Assembly (NCBI GenBank): GCA_005798905.1
Contig: SYIK01000012.1
Span: 62,001-126,000, forward strand
Direction: 5' to 3'
Source of the DNA: Bacteroidota bacterium
GTDB taxonomy: Bacteria > Bacteroidota > Bacteroidia > Chitinophagales > Chitinophagaceae
DNA: 64,000 nt
In this document: positions 27,254 through 36,737 of the stretch, one piece after another
How positions within the stretch are numbered: the stretch's first letter is position 1
Layout of the letters: each line of letters begins with the position of its first letter
Translations under genes and position numbers: made by a program
Notes under the pieces: model-generated
The model's database searches: none
What the model was told of the DNA's origin: nothing
The model's input: only the letters and a program-made list of their open reading frames with translations

Positions 27254-28744
27254 ATGGAAAAATACATTCTTGCTATCGATGCAGGTACTACCAGTAGCCG
27301 CAGTATTGTTTTTGATAAAAAAGGGAATTGCAGAAGTACAGCACAAAAAGAATTCACTCAAATTTTTCCTCAACCAGGTTGGGTAGAACATGATGCAAAT
27401 GAAATTTGGGAAACTCAAATCAACACAATTAACGAAGTACTTGTAAAAAGTAAATTAACTGCAAATCAGTTGGCAGCAATTGGAATTACCAATCAACGAG
27501 AAACAACCGTTGTTTGGGAACGCAGTTCAGGCAAACCAATTTATAATGCTATTGTATGGCAAGATAGAAGAACCGCTTCTTATTGCGACGAGTTGAAATT
27601 GGCAGGAAATAGAGAAACAATTCAACAAAAAACAGGATTGATAATTGACGCTTATTTTTCTGCAACTAAACTAAATTGGATACTTGAAAACGTTCCCGAC
27701 GCAAGAAGAAAAGCTGAAAATGGTGAACTCGCATTTGGAACAATTGATAGTTGGCTAATATGGAAACTGTCTAACGGAAAAATTCACGCAACAGATGTTT
27801 CCAATGCATCACGAACCATGTTATTCAATATTCATACTTGTCAATGGGATCAAGATTTATTGCAATTATTCAACATCCCATTTTCAATTTTACCGGAAGT
27901 AAAAGCATCGAGTTTTATTTTTGGTGATGCAAATTTGCAGGATACGAAAGTTCCCATTGCAGGAATTGCAGGTGATCAACAAGCTGCACTGTTTGGTCAA
28001 ATGTGTGTGCAACCTGGGATGGTTAAAAACACTTATGGCACTGGTTGTTTTATGTTGATGAATACCGGAACTGTGGCAATGAATTCAAAAAATAATTTAC
28101 TCACAACAATCGCTTGGAAAATAAATGATAAAACAGAATACGCATTAGAAGGTAGTGTTTTCATCGCAGGAGCTGTAATACAATGGTTGCGCGATGGATT
28201 AAAAATGATTTCAACTTCCTCTGAAGTTGAAATCCTTGCACAACAAGTTAGTGACAGTGAAGGTGTTTATATTGTACCCTCATTTACAGGACTCGGTGCG
28301 CCACATTGGAACCAGCAAGCCCGAGGAAGTATTTTTGGTTTAACTAGAGGTAGTAGTAATTCGCATATTGCAAAAGCTGCATTGGAAAGTATTGCTTACC
28401 AGACTTTTGATGTGTTGAAAGCAATGGAAGCAGATGCTGGAATTAATATTGCTGAACTACGTGTAGATGGTGGTGCAACAATCAACGAGCAATTAATGCA
28501 ATTTCAAAGCGACATTTTAAATACGAAAGTAGTTCGTCCAAAAATTACAGAAACAACAGCACTTGGAGCTGCCTACTTAGCAGGACTTACTATTGGATTT
28601 TGGAATTCGATAAATGAAATTCAACAACAATGGCAAATTGAAAAAGTATTCTCTGCAACCATGGATTTAGAAAAAAGAACCAAAAAAATAAAAGAATGGC
28701 AACGTGCTGTAAATGCAAGCATTGCATGGGCAGATGAAAAATAA
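27254..28744 (+). CDS. glpK: Glycerol kinase
   Basis: A 496-residue enzyme of the FGGY sugar-kinase family that converts glycerol and ATP to sn-glycerol-3-phosphate. The N-terminus ([18 protein letters not shown]) is the phosphate-1 motif. Further signatures are [12 protein letters not shown] (about residue 103), [11 protein letters not shown] (about 160), SGVF-type [13 protein letters not shown] (about 340) and [18 protein letters not shown] (about 405-422). The length is normal. It is the first gene of a glpK-glpD-glpF-ridA cluster. Confidence 0.97.
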   Translation: MEKYILAIDAGTTSSRSIVFDKKGNCRSTAQKEFTQIFPQPGWVEHDANEIWETQINTINEVLVKSKLTANQLAAIGITNQRETTVVWERSSGKPIYNAIVWQDRRTASYCDELKLAGNRETIQQKTGLIIDAYFSATKLNWILENVPDARRKAENGELAFGTIDSWLIWKLSNGKIHATDVSNASRTMLFNIHTCQWDQDLLQLFNIPFSILPEVKASSFIFGDANLQDTKVPIAGIAGDQQAALFGQMCVQPGMVKNTYGTGCFMLMNTGTVAMNSKNNLLTTIAWKINDKTEYALEGSVFIAGAVIQWLRDGLKMISTSSEVEILAQQVSDSEGVYIVPSFTGLGAPHWNQQARGSIFGLTRGSSNSHIAKAALESIAYQTFDVLKAMEADAGINIAELRVDGGATINEQLMQFQSDILNTKVVRPKITETTALGAAYLAGLTIGFWNSINEIQQQWQIEKVFSATMDLEKRTKKIKEWQRAVNASIAWADEK

Positions 28745-28750
28745 TTTTTA

Positions 28751-28769
28751 TTTGATTGTCCCAATCAAA
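28751..28769. other. Hairpin between glpK and glpD
   Basis: A perfect 8-base-pair inverted repeat (TTTGATTG - TCC - CAATCAAA), six bases after the glpK stop and followed by GCCAACAC, with no T run. The missing T tail argues against a simple terminator. It could stabilise the upstream or downstream mRNA ends or be a small operator. I see no matching repeat at other positions in this cluster. Confidence 0.4.
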
Positions 28770-28795
28770 GCCAACACTTTTTCAAATTATCAACA

Positions 28796-30355
28796 ATGAA
28801 TCGTATTCAAATGATACAGCAACTTAAAACTCAAAAAGAGTGGGATATCTGTATTATTGGTGGCGGTGCAACGGGTTTAGGAATTGCAATTGACGCTGCA
28901 TCACGCGGATTCAAAACCATTTTGTTTGAAAAATATGATTTTGCTAAAGGCACCTCAAGTCGAAGCACTAAACTTGTTCATGGTGGAGTTAGGTATTTAC
29001 AACAAGGAAATATTAAATTGGTTTTCGAAACATTAAAAGAAAGAGGTCTATTATTACAAAATGCACCGCATCTTGTAAAAAATCAATCCTTCTTAATTCC
29101 AAACTATAATTTTTGGGAACATTCTTTTTATGGAATTGGATTAAAAATATACGATTGGATGGCAGGTGGACTTAGTATGGGTTCTACCAAGTTTTTATCT
29201 AAAACTGAAACACTGAAACTCCTACCTACTTTAAATTCCGAAGGGTTAAATGGTGGAATTATTTATCATGATGGACAGTTTGATGATGCAAGACTTGCCA
29301 TTCATCTTGCAATGACAGCTGCCGATTATGGTGCAACTTTAGTAAATTATTTCAGTGTAGATATGTTATTAAAAGCAGACGAAAAAATTTGTGGCGTGCT
29401 TGTTTCAGATAGTTTAACAAATTCACAACACGAAGTAAAAGCAAAAATTGTCATCAATGCAACTGGGGTTTTTGTTGATTCTATTTTAAAGATGGATGAT
29501 GAAAATGCAAAGCCAACCTTAGCGCCAAGTCAAGGAATTCACTTAATGTTAGATAAAAAATTCCTTGCTTCAGAAACGGCTATACTAATTCCAAAAACTG
29601 ATGATGGTAGGATACTATTTGCAGTTCCTTGGCACAATAAAACAATTGTTGGGACAACAGATACACCAACAGAAAAACCAACTCTCGAACCTATTGCCTT
29701 TCAAGAAGAAATTGATTTTATTTTGAAACATATAGGAAGATACCTTACTACAAAACCTACACATAAGGACATAAAAAGTGTTTTTGCGGGATTGCGTCCC
29801 TTGTTAAAAAACAGCAATAAAATCACTGCATCGTTAAAAAGAGATCATCAAATTAAAATTTCTAAATCTAACTTAATCACTATTGCAGGTGGCAAATGGA
29901 CTAGTTACCGAAAAATGGCCGAAGATGTAATGAAAATTGCCTGTAGTAAGATTGGGCTTCCTTACCAAAAATGCGTTACAAAAAAATTGCATATTCATGG
30001 GTACAAAAATGATGTAAATTTTGAAAAAGCTCTTTATTACTACGGATCTGATGAACATAAAATTCATTCACTAATTGAAAATAATAAAGAATTAAATCAA
30101 CTAATCCATCCTTCACTTCCTTATATCAAAGCAGAAATAATATGGGCCGTACAAAATGAAATGTGTATAACAGTTGAAGATGCGCTGAGTCGAAGAACAA
30201 GGGCTTTGCAATTAGATGCGAAAGCCGCAATGGAAGCGACTCCGACTGTTGCCAACTTAATGGCAATTGAAATGAACAAAGACGAAAACTGGATTAAAGA
30301 ACAAATCAATATCTTTATTTCTGTTGCAAAGAATTATCTTCCTCATTCAAATTAA
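28796..30355 (+). CDS. glpD: Glycerol-3-phosphate dehydrogenase (FAD, aerobic type)
   Basis: A 519-residue membrane-associated flavoprotein that oxidises glycerol-3-phosphate to dihydroxyacetone phosphate and reduces quinone. FAD binding: IIGGGATGLGIAIDAASRG (about residues 20-38), followed by the family segment TSSRSTKLVHGGVRYL. GTTDTPTE (about 284) and the C-terminal helical domain (EDALSRRTRALQLDAKAA, about 462) are typical of GlpD/GlpA. It sits between glpK and glpF in the same direction, so the cluster forms a glycerol uptake and oxidation unit. Confidence 0.96.
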   Translation: MNRIQMIQQLKTQKEWDICIIGGGATGLGIAIDAASRGFKTILFEKYDFAKGTSSRSTKLVHGGVRYLQQGNIKLVFETLKERGLLLQNAPHLVKNQSFLIPNYNFWEHSFYGIGLKIYDWMAGGLSMGSTKFLSKTETLKLLPTLNSEGLNGGIIYHDGQFDDARLAIHLAMTAADYGATLVNYFSVDMLLKADEKICGVLVSDSLTNSQHEVKAKIVINATGVFVDSILKMDDENAKPTLAPSQGIHLMLDKKFLASETAILIPKTDDGRILFAVPWHNKTIVGTTDTPTEKPTLEPIAFQEEIDFILKHIGRYLTTKPTHKDIKSVFAGLRPLLKNSNKITASLKRDHQIKISKSNLITIAGGKWTSYRKMAEDVMKIACSKIGLPYQKCVTKKLHIHGYKNDVNFEKALYYYGSDEHKIHSLIENNKELNQLIHPSLPYIKAEIIWAVQNEMCITVEDALSRRTRALQLDAKAAMEATPTVANLMAIEMNKDENWIKEQINIFISVAKNYLPHSN

Positions 30356-30367
30356 AACTTAAACAAA

Positions 30368-31084
30368 ATGTTTACATCCTCTTTTTTTGGCGAATTTATC
30401 GGCACTGCATTATTACTAATTATAGGCAATGGCGTAGTAGCCAATGTGGTACTTAATAAAACAAAAGGTAATAATAGCGGTTGGATTGTTATTACAATTG
30501 GCTGGGCAATGGCTGTATTTTTAGGTGTTTATACTTCTGTAAAATTGGGAGGTAGCGGACATCTGAATCCTGCTGTAACTATTGCCATGACAGCATTTAA
30601 CGATTTTGATTCTTCTTTATTAATCCCTTACTTGATTGCACAATTTGGCGGTGCTATTTTGGGAACAACACTTGTTTGGATTGCTTACAAACAACATTTT
30701 GATGAAACTACCGATGCAAATAATAAACTTGCTGTTTTTTGTAATAGTCCTGCAATTCGTAGCTCTTTTTATAATTCTTTTACAGAAGCACTTGGAACTT
30801 TTGTGTTAGTTTTTGGTGTTTTAGCAATGACACCTTCAGCAGCTACATTAGGAACTCTAGATGCATTACCAGTTGCATTATTACTATTAGGTATTGGTTT
30901 GTCATTAGGCGGGCCAACAGGATATGCCATAAACCCTGCAAGAGATTTAGGACCACGTATTGCGCATTTTATTTTACCAATAAAAAATAAAAGAGATAGC
31001 GACTGGAGTTATTCTCTCATACCAGTCGTTGCTCCCATTATTGGTGCATTATTGGCAGCATGGCTTTATAAATGTTGTTTATGA
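30368..31084 (+). CDS. glpF: Glycerol uptake facilitator (aquaglyceroporin)
   Basis: A 238-residue channel protein of the MIP family with six helices and two half-helices. Both NPA motifs are present: residues 67-69 (GHLNPAVTIAM) and 189-191 (AINPARDLGPR). The aspartate after the second NPA (NPARD) is the usual mark of the glycerol-conducting branch. It would let glycerol diffuse into the cell for GlpK. The gene is 12 bases after glpD, and its stop overlaps the start of the exported RidA-family gene. Confidence 0.96.
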   Translation: MFTSSFFGEFIGTALLLIIGNGVVANVVLNKTKGNNSGWIVITIGWAMAVFLGVYTSVKLGGSGHLNPAVTIAMTAFNDFDSSLLIPYLIAQFGGAILGTTLVWIAYKQHFDETTDANNKLAVFCNSPAIRSSFYNSFTEALGTFVLVFGVLAMTPSAATLGTLDALPVALLLLGIGLSLGGPTGYAINPARDLGPRIAHFILPIKNKRDSDWSYSLIPVVAPIIGALLAAWLYKCCL

Positions 31085-31605
31085 AACACTTTTTGTTCCT
31101 CTTATTTTCAATTGTAAATCTTATGTCAATTTCTACTTTAGCGCAAACTGCGGAGCAAAAAATTATTGATAATGGGATTCAATTAACCATTCCCTCAAAA
31201 CCGGTTGCCAATTATGTAAATGCAGTTAGAGTTGGTAATCTATTGTATCTCTCCGGAAAAGGTCCTAATAAAATTGACGGCAGCCAAGTAATTGGAAAAG
31301 TAGGAAAAAATCTTTCGTTGGAAGAAGGATATGAAGCAGCAAGACTAACAGCTATCAATCATTTATCAGTGTTGAAGGCGGAATTAGGAAGTTTAAATAA
31401 AGTAAAAAGAATTGTAAAAGTGTTAGGAATGGTAAACTGTACCGATGAATTTATTGATCACCCAAAAGTAATAAATGGCTATTCTGATTTAATGGTTAAA
31501 ATATTTGGAGAAAAAGGAAAACATGCTCGTTCAGCGGTGGGGATGAGTTCTTTACCATCGGGCATTGCAGTGGAAGTAGAATTAATTGTAGAAATAGAAG
31601 AATAA
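31081..31605 (+). CDS. Exported RidA-family protein
   Basis: A 174-residue protein with a signal peptide (MKHFLFLLFSIVNLMSISTLAQT) followed by a RidA (YjgF/YER057c/UK114) domain. I prefer the ATG at 31081, whose ATGA overlaps the glpF stop; an in-frame ATG at 31072 adds three residues. The domain shows VGNLLYLSGKGPNKIDG, a helix with EEGYEAARLTAINHL, and the conserved HARSAVGMSSLPSGIAVEVE near the end, with the arginine needed for imine/enamine hydrolysis. RidA proteins deaminate reactive imines made by PLP enzymes, usually in the cytoplasm. Location outside the cytoplasm and in a glycerol cluster are both unusual; its substrate is unknown. Confidence 0.88.
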   Translation: MKHFLFLLFSIVNLMSISTLAQTAEQKIIDNGIQLTIPSKPVANYVNAVRVGNLLYLSGKGPNKIDGSQVIGKVGKNLSLEEGYEAARLTAINHLSVLKAELGSLNKVKRIVKVLGMVNCTDEFIDHPKVINGYSDLMVKIFGEKGKHARSAVGMSSLPSGIAVEVELIVEIEE

Positions 31606-31618
31606 CAATTTATACAAT

Positions 31619-32809
31619 CTAAATTTTAGTCGACTGCTTTATTGCTTTAATTATTTTTTTGCAAGATTTAATTATTGTTTTTTCATTTATACAAAGCGGT
31701 GGAGAAATGCGCAAGCAATTTGGTGCAAACAAAAACCAATCCGTCATTAATCCATTTTTAATGCAACTGTCAATTATTTTTTTATTTGTTTCGAAAGAAT
31801 CAAATTCTATTGCAAACCACAATCCACAAGATCGAACGGCTTTAATTTTTGGATGAACAAGCAAAGAATGAAACAATTTTTCTTTTTCGTAAATCGAATC
31901 AATTAATTTTTCTTCCAACAATACTTTTAACGCAGCCATTCCCGCAGCGCAGCAAACCGGATGCCCGCCAAATGTGGTGATATGACCAAGTACAGGATTT
32001 TCCGCCAATTGATTCATCAATTTTTTATCGGCAATAAAAGCGCCGAGCGGCATTCCGCCACCCAATGCTTTTCCAAGTAAAATAATGTCAGGAACAATGT
32101 CAAAATTTTCGAAGCCCCAAAGTTTACCAGTTCTTCCAAAACCAGTTTGTATTTCATCAAGAATCAATAGAGTTCCTTTTTCGTTGCATTTTTTTTGCAA
32201 TACTTGCATCCATTCTTTTGAAGGAGCAATTATTCCTGCTTCTGCTTGAATTGTTTCTGCAATTACACAAGCTGTTTTTTCGGTAATATGTTCTAATGAT
32301 TTAAATGAATTATATTCTAAATGCAATACATCGGGTAATAATGGACGAAACGCATTGCGCCAATATTCATCTCCCATTATGCTTAGTGCCCCTTGCGTAG
32401 ATCCGTGATACGATTTATTAAATGCAATAATCTGTGTTCTGTTAGTTACTTTTTTTGCCAACTTCATGGCGCCCTCCGTTGCTTCTGCGCCGGAGTTTGT
32501 AAAAAAAACTGAATTGAGTGACAAGGGTAAAAGATCCGTAAGCTGTTTTGCATACTGCACTTGCGGCGATTCAATAAATTCTCCATAAACCATCACATGC
32601 AAATAAGCGGCTAATTGTTTTTTAATTGCTTTAATAACTTCCGGATGGCAATGGCCGGTATTTGCCACACTAATTCCTCCAATTAAATCGATATACTTTT
32701 TTTTGTTTATATCCGTCAACAAACAATCTTTTGCTTTTTCAATTTCAATTGCCAAAGGAGAAGTAGAAGTTTGTGCAATGTTTTTAAAAAATAATTCGCG
32801 TTGATTCAT
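31619..32809 (-). CDS. Class III pyridoxal-phosphate aminotransferase (acetylornithine/ornithine-type)
   Basis: A 396-residue fold-type I PLP enzyme. The PLP lysine is K247 in LLGKALGGGMPLG, the cofactor aspartate D218 is in LLILDEIQTGFGRTG, and the phosphate-binding region is FFTNSGAEATEGAMKLAKK (102-120). Substrates in this family are N-acetylornithine, ornithine, 4-aminobutyrate and others. The segment MVYGEFIESPQVQYAKQL fits a broad aspartate-aminotransferase-family class III group, and I cannot assign the amino donor. It converges with the ridA-like gene (14 bases), so there is no operon evidence. Confidence 0.88.
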   Translation of the reverse strand: MNQRELFFKNIAQTSTSPLAIEIEKAKDCLLTDINKKKYIDLIGGISVANTGHCHPEVIKAIKKQLAAYLHVMVYGEFIESPQVQYAKQLTDLLPLSLNSVFFTNSGAEATEGAMKLAKKVTNRTQIIAFNKSYHGSTQGALSIMGDEYWRNAFRPLLPDVLHLEYNSFKSLEHITEKTACVIAETIQAEAGIIAPSKEWMQVLQKKCNEKGTLLILDEIQTGFGRTGKLWGFENFDIVPDIILLGKALGGGMPLGAFIADKKLMNQLAENPVLGHITTFGGHPVCCAAGMAALKVLLEEKLIDSIYEKEKLFHSLLVHPKIKAVRSCGLWFAIEFDSFETNKKIIDSCIKNGLMTDWFLFAPNCLRISPPLCINEKTIIKSCKKIIKAIKQSTKI

Positions 32810-32898
32810 TAGGACACAAAGATGTAAAAGTATTTTTACTTTTTAGTTTAGTTGTATGTCATTAATTTTTTAATTTGCAGTAATCTAAAAAAATCAGC

Positions 32899-33432
32899 AT
32901 GCCCATCATTCTTCCCATTGAAGGCAAATTCCCCAGTTTGGGAAAAAATTGTTTTATAGCACCCAATGCAACAATTATTGGCGATGTAATTGCAGGAGAC
33001 GATTGTAGTTTTTGGTTTAATGCGGTAATTCGAGGCGATGTAAATTTTATTAAACTTGGAAACAAAGTAAATGTTCAGGATGGTGCATGTATTCATTGCA
33101 CTTATAAAAAGTTTGGAACAACGGTTGGCAATAATGTTTCCATTGGGCACAATGCAATTGTGCACGGATGTGAAATAAAAGACAATGTATTAATTGGCAT
33201 GGGCGCAATTATTATGGATGGAGCAATTGTAAACAGCAATACAATTATTGCAGCAGGTGCAGTGGTGCTTGAGGGAACCATTTGCGAAGCCGAAAGTATT
33301 TATGCTGGTGTGCCGGCTAAAAAAGTAAAAACTATTTCGAAAGAAATGATCAGCGGAGAAATTGACCGAATTGCAAACAATTATGTACGTTATTCTGAAT
33401 GGTATAAATTACCAACAGAAATTGGCAAATAA
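32899..33432 (+). CDS. Gamma-type carbonic anhydrase family protein (left-handed beta-helix)
   Basis: A 177-residue trimeric hexapeptide-repeat protein. The isoleucine/valine-rich repeats (NATIIGDVIAGDD, NCFIAPN, NNVSIGHNAIVHGC) build the left-handed beta-helix. The three zinc ligands H66, H84 and H89 (CIHC and SIGHNAIVHGC) are present. Members include gamma carbonic anhydrases and acyltransferase-like proteins of unclear activity. The PAKKVKTI at about residue 140 is the usual start of the C-terminal helix. It diverges from the aminotransferase gene, 89 bases away. Confidence 0.9.
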   Translation: MPIILPIEGKFPSLGKNCFIAPNATIIGDVIAGDDCSFWFNAVIRGDVNFIKLGNKVNVQDGACIHCTYKKFGTTVGNNVSIGHNAIVHGCEIKDNVLIGMGAIIMDGAIVNSNTIIAAGAVVLEGTICEAESIYAGVPAKKVKTISKEMISGEIDRIANNYVRYSEWYKLPTEIGK

Positions 33433-33468
33433 TAATTACCCAATTATTTCGTTTGAATTAGATAACAC

Positions 33469-33663
33469 ATGAAAAAATCGAAATTAATATTAGTTGTCTT
33501 TTTATTATTTTTCATTTTACCCTCTTGTAAAATTTGGAATAAAGTTTTTGCACCAAAATATGGTTGTACAACTGATGGGAAAAATATTGGCGCAGAACGA
33601 ATTTTAAGTGGCGATCCAAATTCGCTAAAAGCTGTTAAAAAAGCAAAGAAATTTCCTCAATAA
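33469..33663 (+). CDS. Small lipoprotein of unknown function
   Basis: A 64-residue protein with a lipoprotein signal (lipobox ILPSC, with the acylated cysteine at residue 20). The mature peptide is only about 45 residues and lysine-rich, and it has a YGCTTDGKNIGAERILSG segment. It follows the carbonic anhydrase gene by 36 bases and converges with icd. I do not recognise the family. Confidence 0.72.
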   Translation: MKKSKLILVVFLLFFILPSCKIWNKVFAPKYGCTTDGKNIGAERILSGDPNSLKAVKKAKKFPQ

Positions 33664-33664
33664 T

Positions 33665-35116
33665 TTATTGCCCTTGCGCAAGACTGTATCCTTTAATGTC
33701 TCCCCAAGCATTCAATAATTCTAACGAACATATTTTAAAATCAGTACTCAGCCTACTGTACAGCTCAATTGAATCTTGTTGGAAAATTTCATTTTCAGCA
33801 ATTGCTTCAAATCTTGCATTGTATTGGTTTACCAAATTTGTGTAAACAGATCCTGTTGGCCAAACTTGTGTGCCGCGGTTACTAAGACTAATTAATTTAA
33901 ATTTATTACCTGCGTGGCTTTCACATTTTTTAGCCACAGCTTCGGGCTGTTCTTCACTTTCAATAAACATATCAACTCCAACAATTTTTCCTGATTTCAT
34001 TTTACCCGAAATCAACATTGGATTTTTTCCTAATTTAAAATCGGTTGCAGAAACAGGTAAATTAGGTAACAACTGCTTTGCACCAAGTGATGGAATTTTT
34101 CCAAAATTGGAAATAATGGTTTCTGCAAATTGGGTTGTATTTACAGCCGCATGTTTCTTATCGCCAAAATCTCCTGTATGCACGCCACTTTCAAGTGTAA
34201 ATAATAAAGCGTTCTCAATAATAGCTGCATGTTTCATTAATCCCAAATGTTGCAACATGCTTACTCCACTTAGTAATAATGCAGTTGGATTTGCAATATT
34301 TTTTCCTGCAATATCCGGCGCCGTTCCATGCACTGCTTCAAAAATGCAAATGTGATCGCCAATATTTGCCGATGGTGCAAAACCTAATCCGCCAATTAAT
34401 CCTGCGCATAAATCAGAAACTATATCGCCTTGTAAATTCGTTAACACAAGCACGTCAAACAAATCAGGTTTGGTTACAAGTTTCATACACAAATCATCCA
34501 CAATCACATCGTCCGCTTTCAATTCCGGAAAATCTTTGGCTACTTCGTAAAAACATTCAAGAAATAAGCCATCGGTAATTTTCATGATATTGGCTTTGTG
34601 AATACAAGTAATTCTTTTGCTTGTTTTTTTCATCGCCATTTCAAAAGCATACCTAATTAATTGCAAACTTCCCGGACGGGTGATAAAGCGCCGGCTCAAG
34701 GTTACATCTTGCGTAAGCATGTGTTCAATTCCGCCGTAAGTATCTTCAATATTTTCTCTTACAATGGTAAGGTCGATAGGAATGCCGGCTTTGCTAAAAA
34801 CCGTATCTACACCGTGCAATGTTTTAAAAACTCTTTTATTCGCGTAAGTATTCCACGTTTTGCGCGCAGTTACATTTACACTTTTTACACCTTTTCCTTT
34901 TGGTGTTTCCATTGGCCCTTTAAATAAAATTCCAAGTTCTTCAATGGTATCTTTTGCTATTGGAGTCATTCCGTTGGAATAACCTTTATCAAACACCCAC
35001 TTACCCATTTCTACAAATTCATAAGTAAGCGGCACATTTTCTGCTTCAAATATTTTAAGCACTGCATCCATAATCTCTGGCCCAATTCCATCACCTTTTG
35101 CAACTGCAATTTTCAT
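33665..35116 (-). CDS. icd: NADP-dependent isocitrate dehydrogenase
   Basis: A 483-residue enzyme that oxidatively decarboxylates isocitrate to 2-oxoglutarate in the TCA cycle. The N-terminus (IAVAKGDGIGPEIMDAVLKIFE, given as IAVAKGDGIGPEIMDAV) is the typical nucleotide-fold start, and the substrate loop is IVRENIEDTYGGIEHM (about residue 120). The signature NLQGDIVSDLCAGLIGGLG (about 225) is shared by the isocitrate and isopropylmalate dehydrogenases. The ~480-aa length with a C-terminal extension is that of the longer bacterial IDH group. A TAATTTTG promoter-like box lies 33 bases upstream of the start. Confidence 0.93.
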   Translation of the reverse strand: MKIAVAKGDGIGPEIMDAVLKIFEAENVPLTYEFVEMGKWVFDKGYSNGMTPIAKDTIEELGILFKGPMETPKGKGVKSVNVTARKTWNTYANKRVFKTLHGVDTVFSKAGIPIDLTIVRENIEDTYGGIEHMLTQDVTLSRRFITRPGSLQLIRYAFEMAMKKTSKRITCIHKANIMKITDGLFLECFYEVAKDFPELKADDVIVDDLCMKLVTKPDLFDVLVLTNLQGDIVSDLCAGLIGGLGFAPSANIGDHICIFEAVHGTAPDIAGKNIANPTALLLSGVSMLQHLGLMKHAAIIENALLFTLESGVHTGDFGDKKHAAVNTTQFAETIISNFGKIPSLGAKQLLPNLPVSATDFKLGKNPMLISGKMKSGKIVGVDMFIESEEQPEAVAKKCESHAGNKFKLISLSNRGTQVWPTGSVYTNLVNQYNARFEAIAENEIFQQDSIELYSRLSTDFKICSLELLNAWGDIKGYSLAQGQ

Positions 35117-35148
35117 TACGCTAAATTTTATTTTTCAAGATAAGGGTG

Positions 35149-35156
35149 CAAAATTA
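35149..35156 (-). promoter_or_regulatory. Possible promoter -7 element of icd
   Basis: On the minus strand the sequence TAATTTTG matches the Bacteroidota -7 consensus TAnnTTTG, 33 bases upstream of the icd start. No convincing -33 TTTG or TTG at a spacing of 19-21 bases is visible, so this is only a half-site. Confidence 0.35.
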
Positions 35157-35238
35157 TGACATACCAATCAAAACGCGTCGTACAATAAAATCAAGCACAT
35201 TGTGTTCTTTTTTTTAATTTTACAAAAATGAAAACCCA

Positions 35239-35625
35239 ATGATTAACCTTATTTCCGAAGGAGTTGAAATTAGTGTAGAAACTTTCTACCAACAGGGTTA
35301 CAGCCGCCCAATTCAATCCGATTATATGTTTGCTTATCGAATTTCTATCGAAAACCATAATTCATTTCCCGTAAAACTTCTTCGCAGGCATTGGTATATT
35401 TTCGATAGCAATAGTAATTGCAGAGAAGTGGAAGGCGAAGGGGTTATTGGTATTCAACCAGTCATTGCGCCTGGAGAAAAATACAACTATGTAAGCAGTT
35501 GCAATTTACAAACCGAAATGGGGAAAATGTCCGGCAATTACACAATGGAAAACCTTGACACCAATCAATTGTTTGTAGTAAATATTCCTGCTTTTGAAAT
35601 GATTGTTCCCCACAAGAATAATTAA
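35239..35625 (+). CDS. apaG: ApaG domain protein
   Basis: A 128-residue protein of the ApaG family, a small fibronectin-like beta-sandwich. Family landmarks: YMFAYRISIENHNSFPVKLLRRHW (parts YMFAYRISIEN and VKLLRRHWYIFDS, about residues 32-62), the glycine-rich VEGEGVIGIQPVIAPGE (about 70) and SGNYTMEN near the end. ApaG is reported to bind pyrophosphate or Mg/Co and to be tied to Ap4A metabolism, but its function is not firm. It converges with gldB nine bases away. Confidence 0.9.
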   Translation: MINLISEGVEISVETFYQQGYSRPIQSDYMFAYRISIENHNSFPVKLLRRHWYIFDSNSNCREVEGEGVIGIQPVIAPGEKYNYVSSCNLQTEMGKMSGNYTMENLDTNQLFVVNIPAFEMIVPHKNN

Positions 35626-35634
35626 TCTTCGATT

Positions 35635-36669
35635 TTATTTTGGTTTATACTTTGCTGATTTAAAAATAGCATTCGCTGTTGATTGCATCACTTGCTCAAC
35701 AGTAAATGCTGATTTTTTTTCTACAAATTTTCGAACAATTTGTCGGCCAATCCACATGCCAATATTCCCCGGCGAATCTTGGGAAAGCGTAGCAGTAAAT
35801 GGCGCATCACCAATGTAGGTCTGAATTACAAGCGGATCGGTTGTATAAATATCTTTTTCGTTTTCAAGTAGATAAGTCCAAATTAAACCTTCATTTTCTG
35901 TACACCAATCCAACTGATTTTTTGTAAACCCTATTTTAATTGAATCGGCTGTTGTTGGCATAAATTTATCCAACAACCAAGCTTGTTTTCCTTTTTCAAT
36001 TATTTGTTCCAATAACTTATTGCCAGCGCTATTATCTGGGAACAAATCATCAACAACCAATTTCATTGCATCGGCAACAATGTATTTTTTATCAAACCTT
36101 CGACTTCGATACAAAGGCGCAACATTTGTAACAAAATAACCATCTTGGTAAAGCTCAAAATCTTTGCCTAAATAAAATTGTAAACTAATGCCGATAAAAT
36201 CTGAACCAATAAAATTTGGCGTTGCTTCTCCTGCCGAAGTTTGTGCTAATGCATCTACAGGCCCAAGTACCGTAATTATCGAAGGAATTTTGTATTCCGG
36301 AAAATAATATTTTACATGACGGAATGAATTTTCAAATTCTTCTTTTATTGGCGAAAAACTGCCAATTTCTTTTTGCGTTGCAGCAAATAAAGTTTCGCTC
36401 AATCGAATGAAATTTTTCACCGAGCTAAAAATTGTTTCAGGATTTACACCTAAAACATGTTGCAAATAAATTGGTGTAAACGAAGGATATTGAACTTGCA
36501 ATTCATTCAACGATTTTTCCAATGCCAACGTATCCATCGCAAAAAAATCTTGGTCAAAGCGATTTACAACAACATCAACTTCTACTTTAGAAATATCCGG
36601 CCCTTGGTTTTCGCCCCTACAGGATAGTAAAAATGTCAAAAAAAACAGAGAATAAAATACTTTGCACAT
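35635..36669 (-). CDS. gldB: Gliding motility lipoprotein GldB
   Basis: A 344-residue lipoprotein with lipobox LLSC (cysteine at residue 17). It matches what I recall of GldB: VDVVVNRFDQDFFAMDT near residue 32, GSDFIGISLQFYLG at about 170, QLDWCTENEGLIWTYLLENE near 265, and DSPGNIGMWIGRQIV near 305. GldB is needed for Flavobacterium gliding and is linked to the T9SS, although its exact role is unknown. It diverges from nadE (68 bases), and gldB-nadE neighbourhood is also known in flavobacteria. The remaining gld genes here are gldKLMN at 50-55 kb. Confidence 0.86.
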   Translation of the reverse strand: MCKVFYSLFFLTFLLSCRGENQGPDISKVEVDVVVNRFDQDFFAMDTLALEKSLNELQVQYPSFTPIYLQHVLGVNPETIFSSVKNFIRLSETLFAATQKEIGSFSPIKEEFENSFRHVKYYFPEYKIPSIITVLGPVDALAQTSAGEATPNFIGSDFIGISLQFYLGKDFELYQDGYFVTNVAPLYRSRRFDKKYIVADAMKLVVDDLFPDNSAGNKLLEQIIEKGKQAWLLDKFMPTTADSIKIGFTKNQLDWCTENEGLIWTYLLENEKDIYTTDPLVIQTYIGDAPFTATLSQDSPGNIGMWIGRQIVRKFVEKKSAFTVEQVMQSTANAIFKSAKYKPK

Positions 36670-36725
36670 ATTAGGAGCGAAGTTAATTGAAAGAAGATTC
36701 TGAATTCAATACGCCAAGATGAGAC

Positions 36726-36733
36726 TAAATTTG
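36726..36733 (+). promoter_or_regulatory. Possible promoter -7 element of nadE
   Basis: TAAATTTG matches TAnnTTTG, ending four bases before the nadE ATG at 36738. If used, transcription would start at or very near the start codon, giving a leaderless or almost leaderless mRNA. No clear -33 element at the right spacing is visible. Confidence 0.3.
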
Positions 36734-36737
36734 TAAG

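Noticed and set aside
33870-34355. Plus-strand 161-codon reading frame antisense to icd
   Set aside because: Shadow of the conserved icd frame, with no domain of its own.
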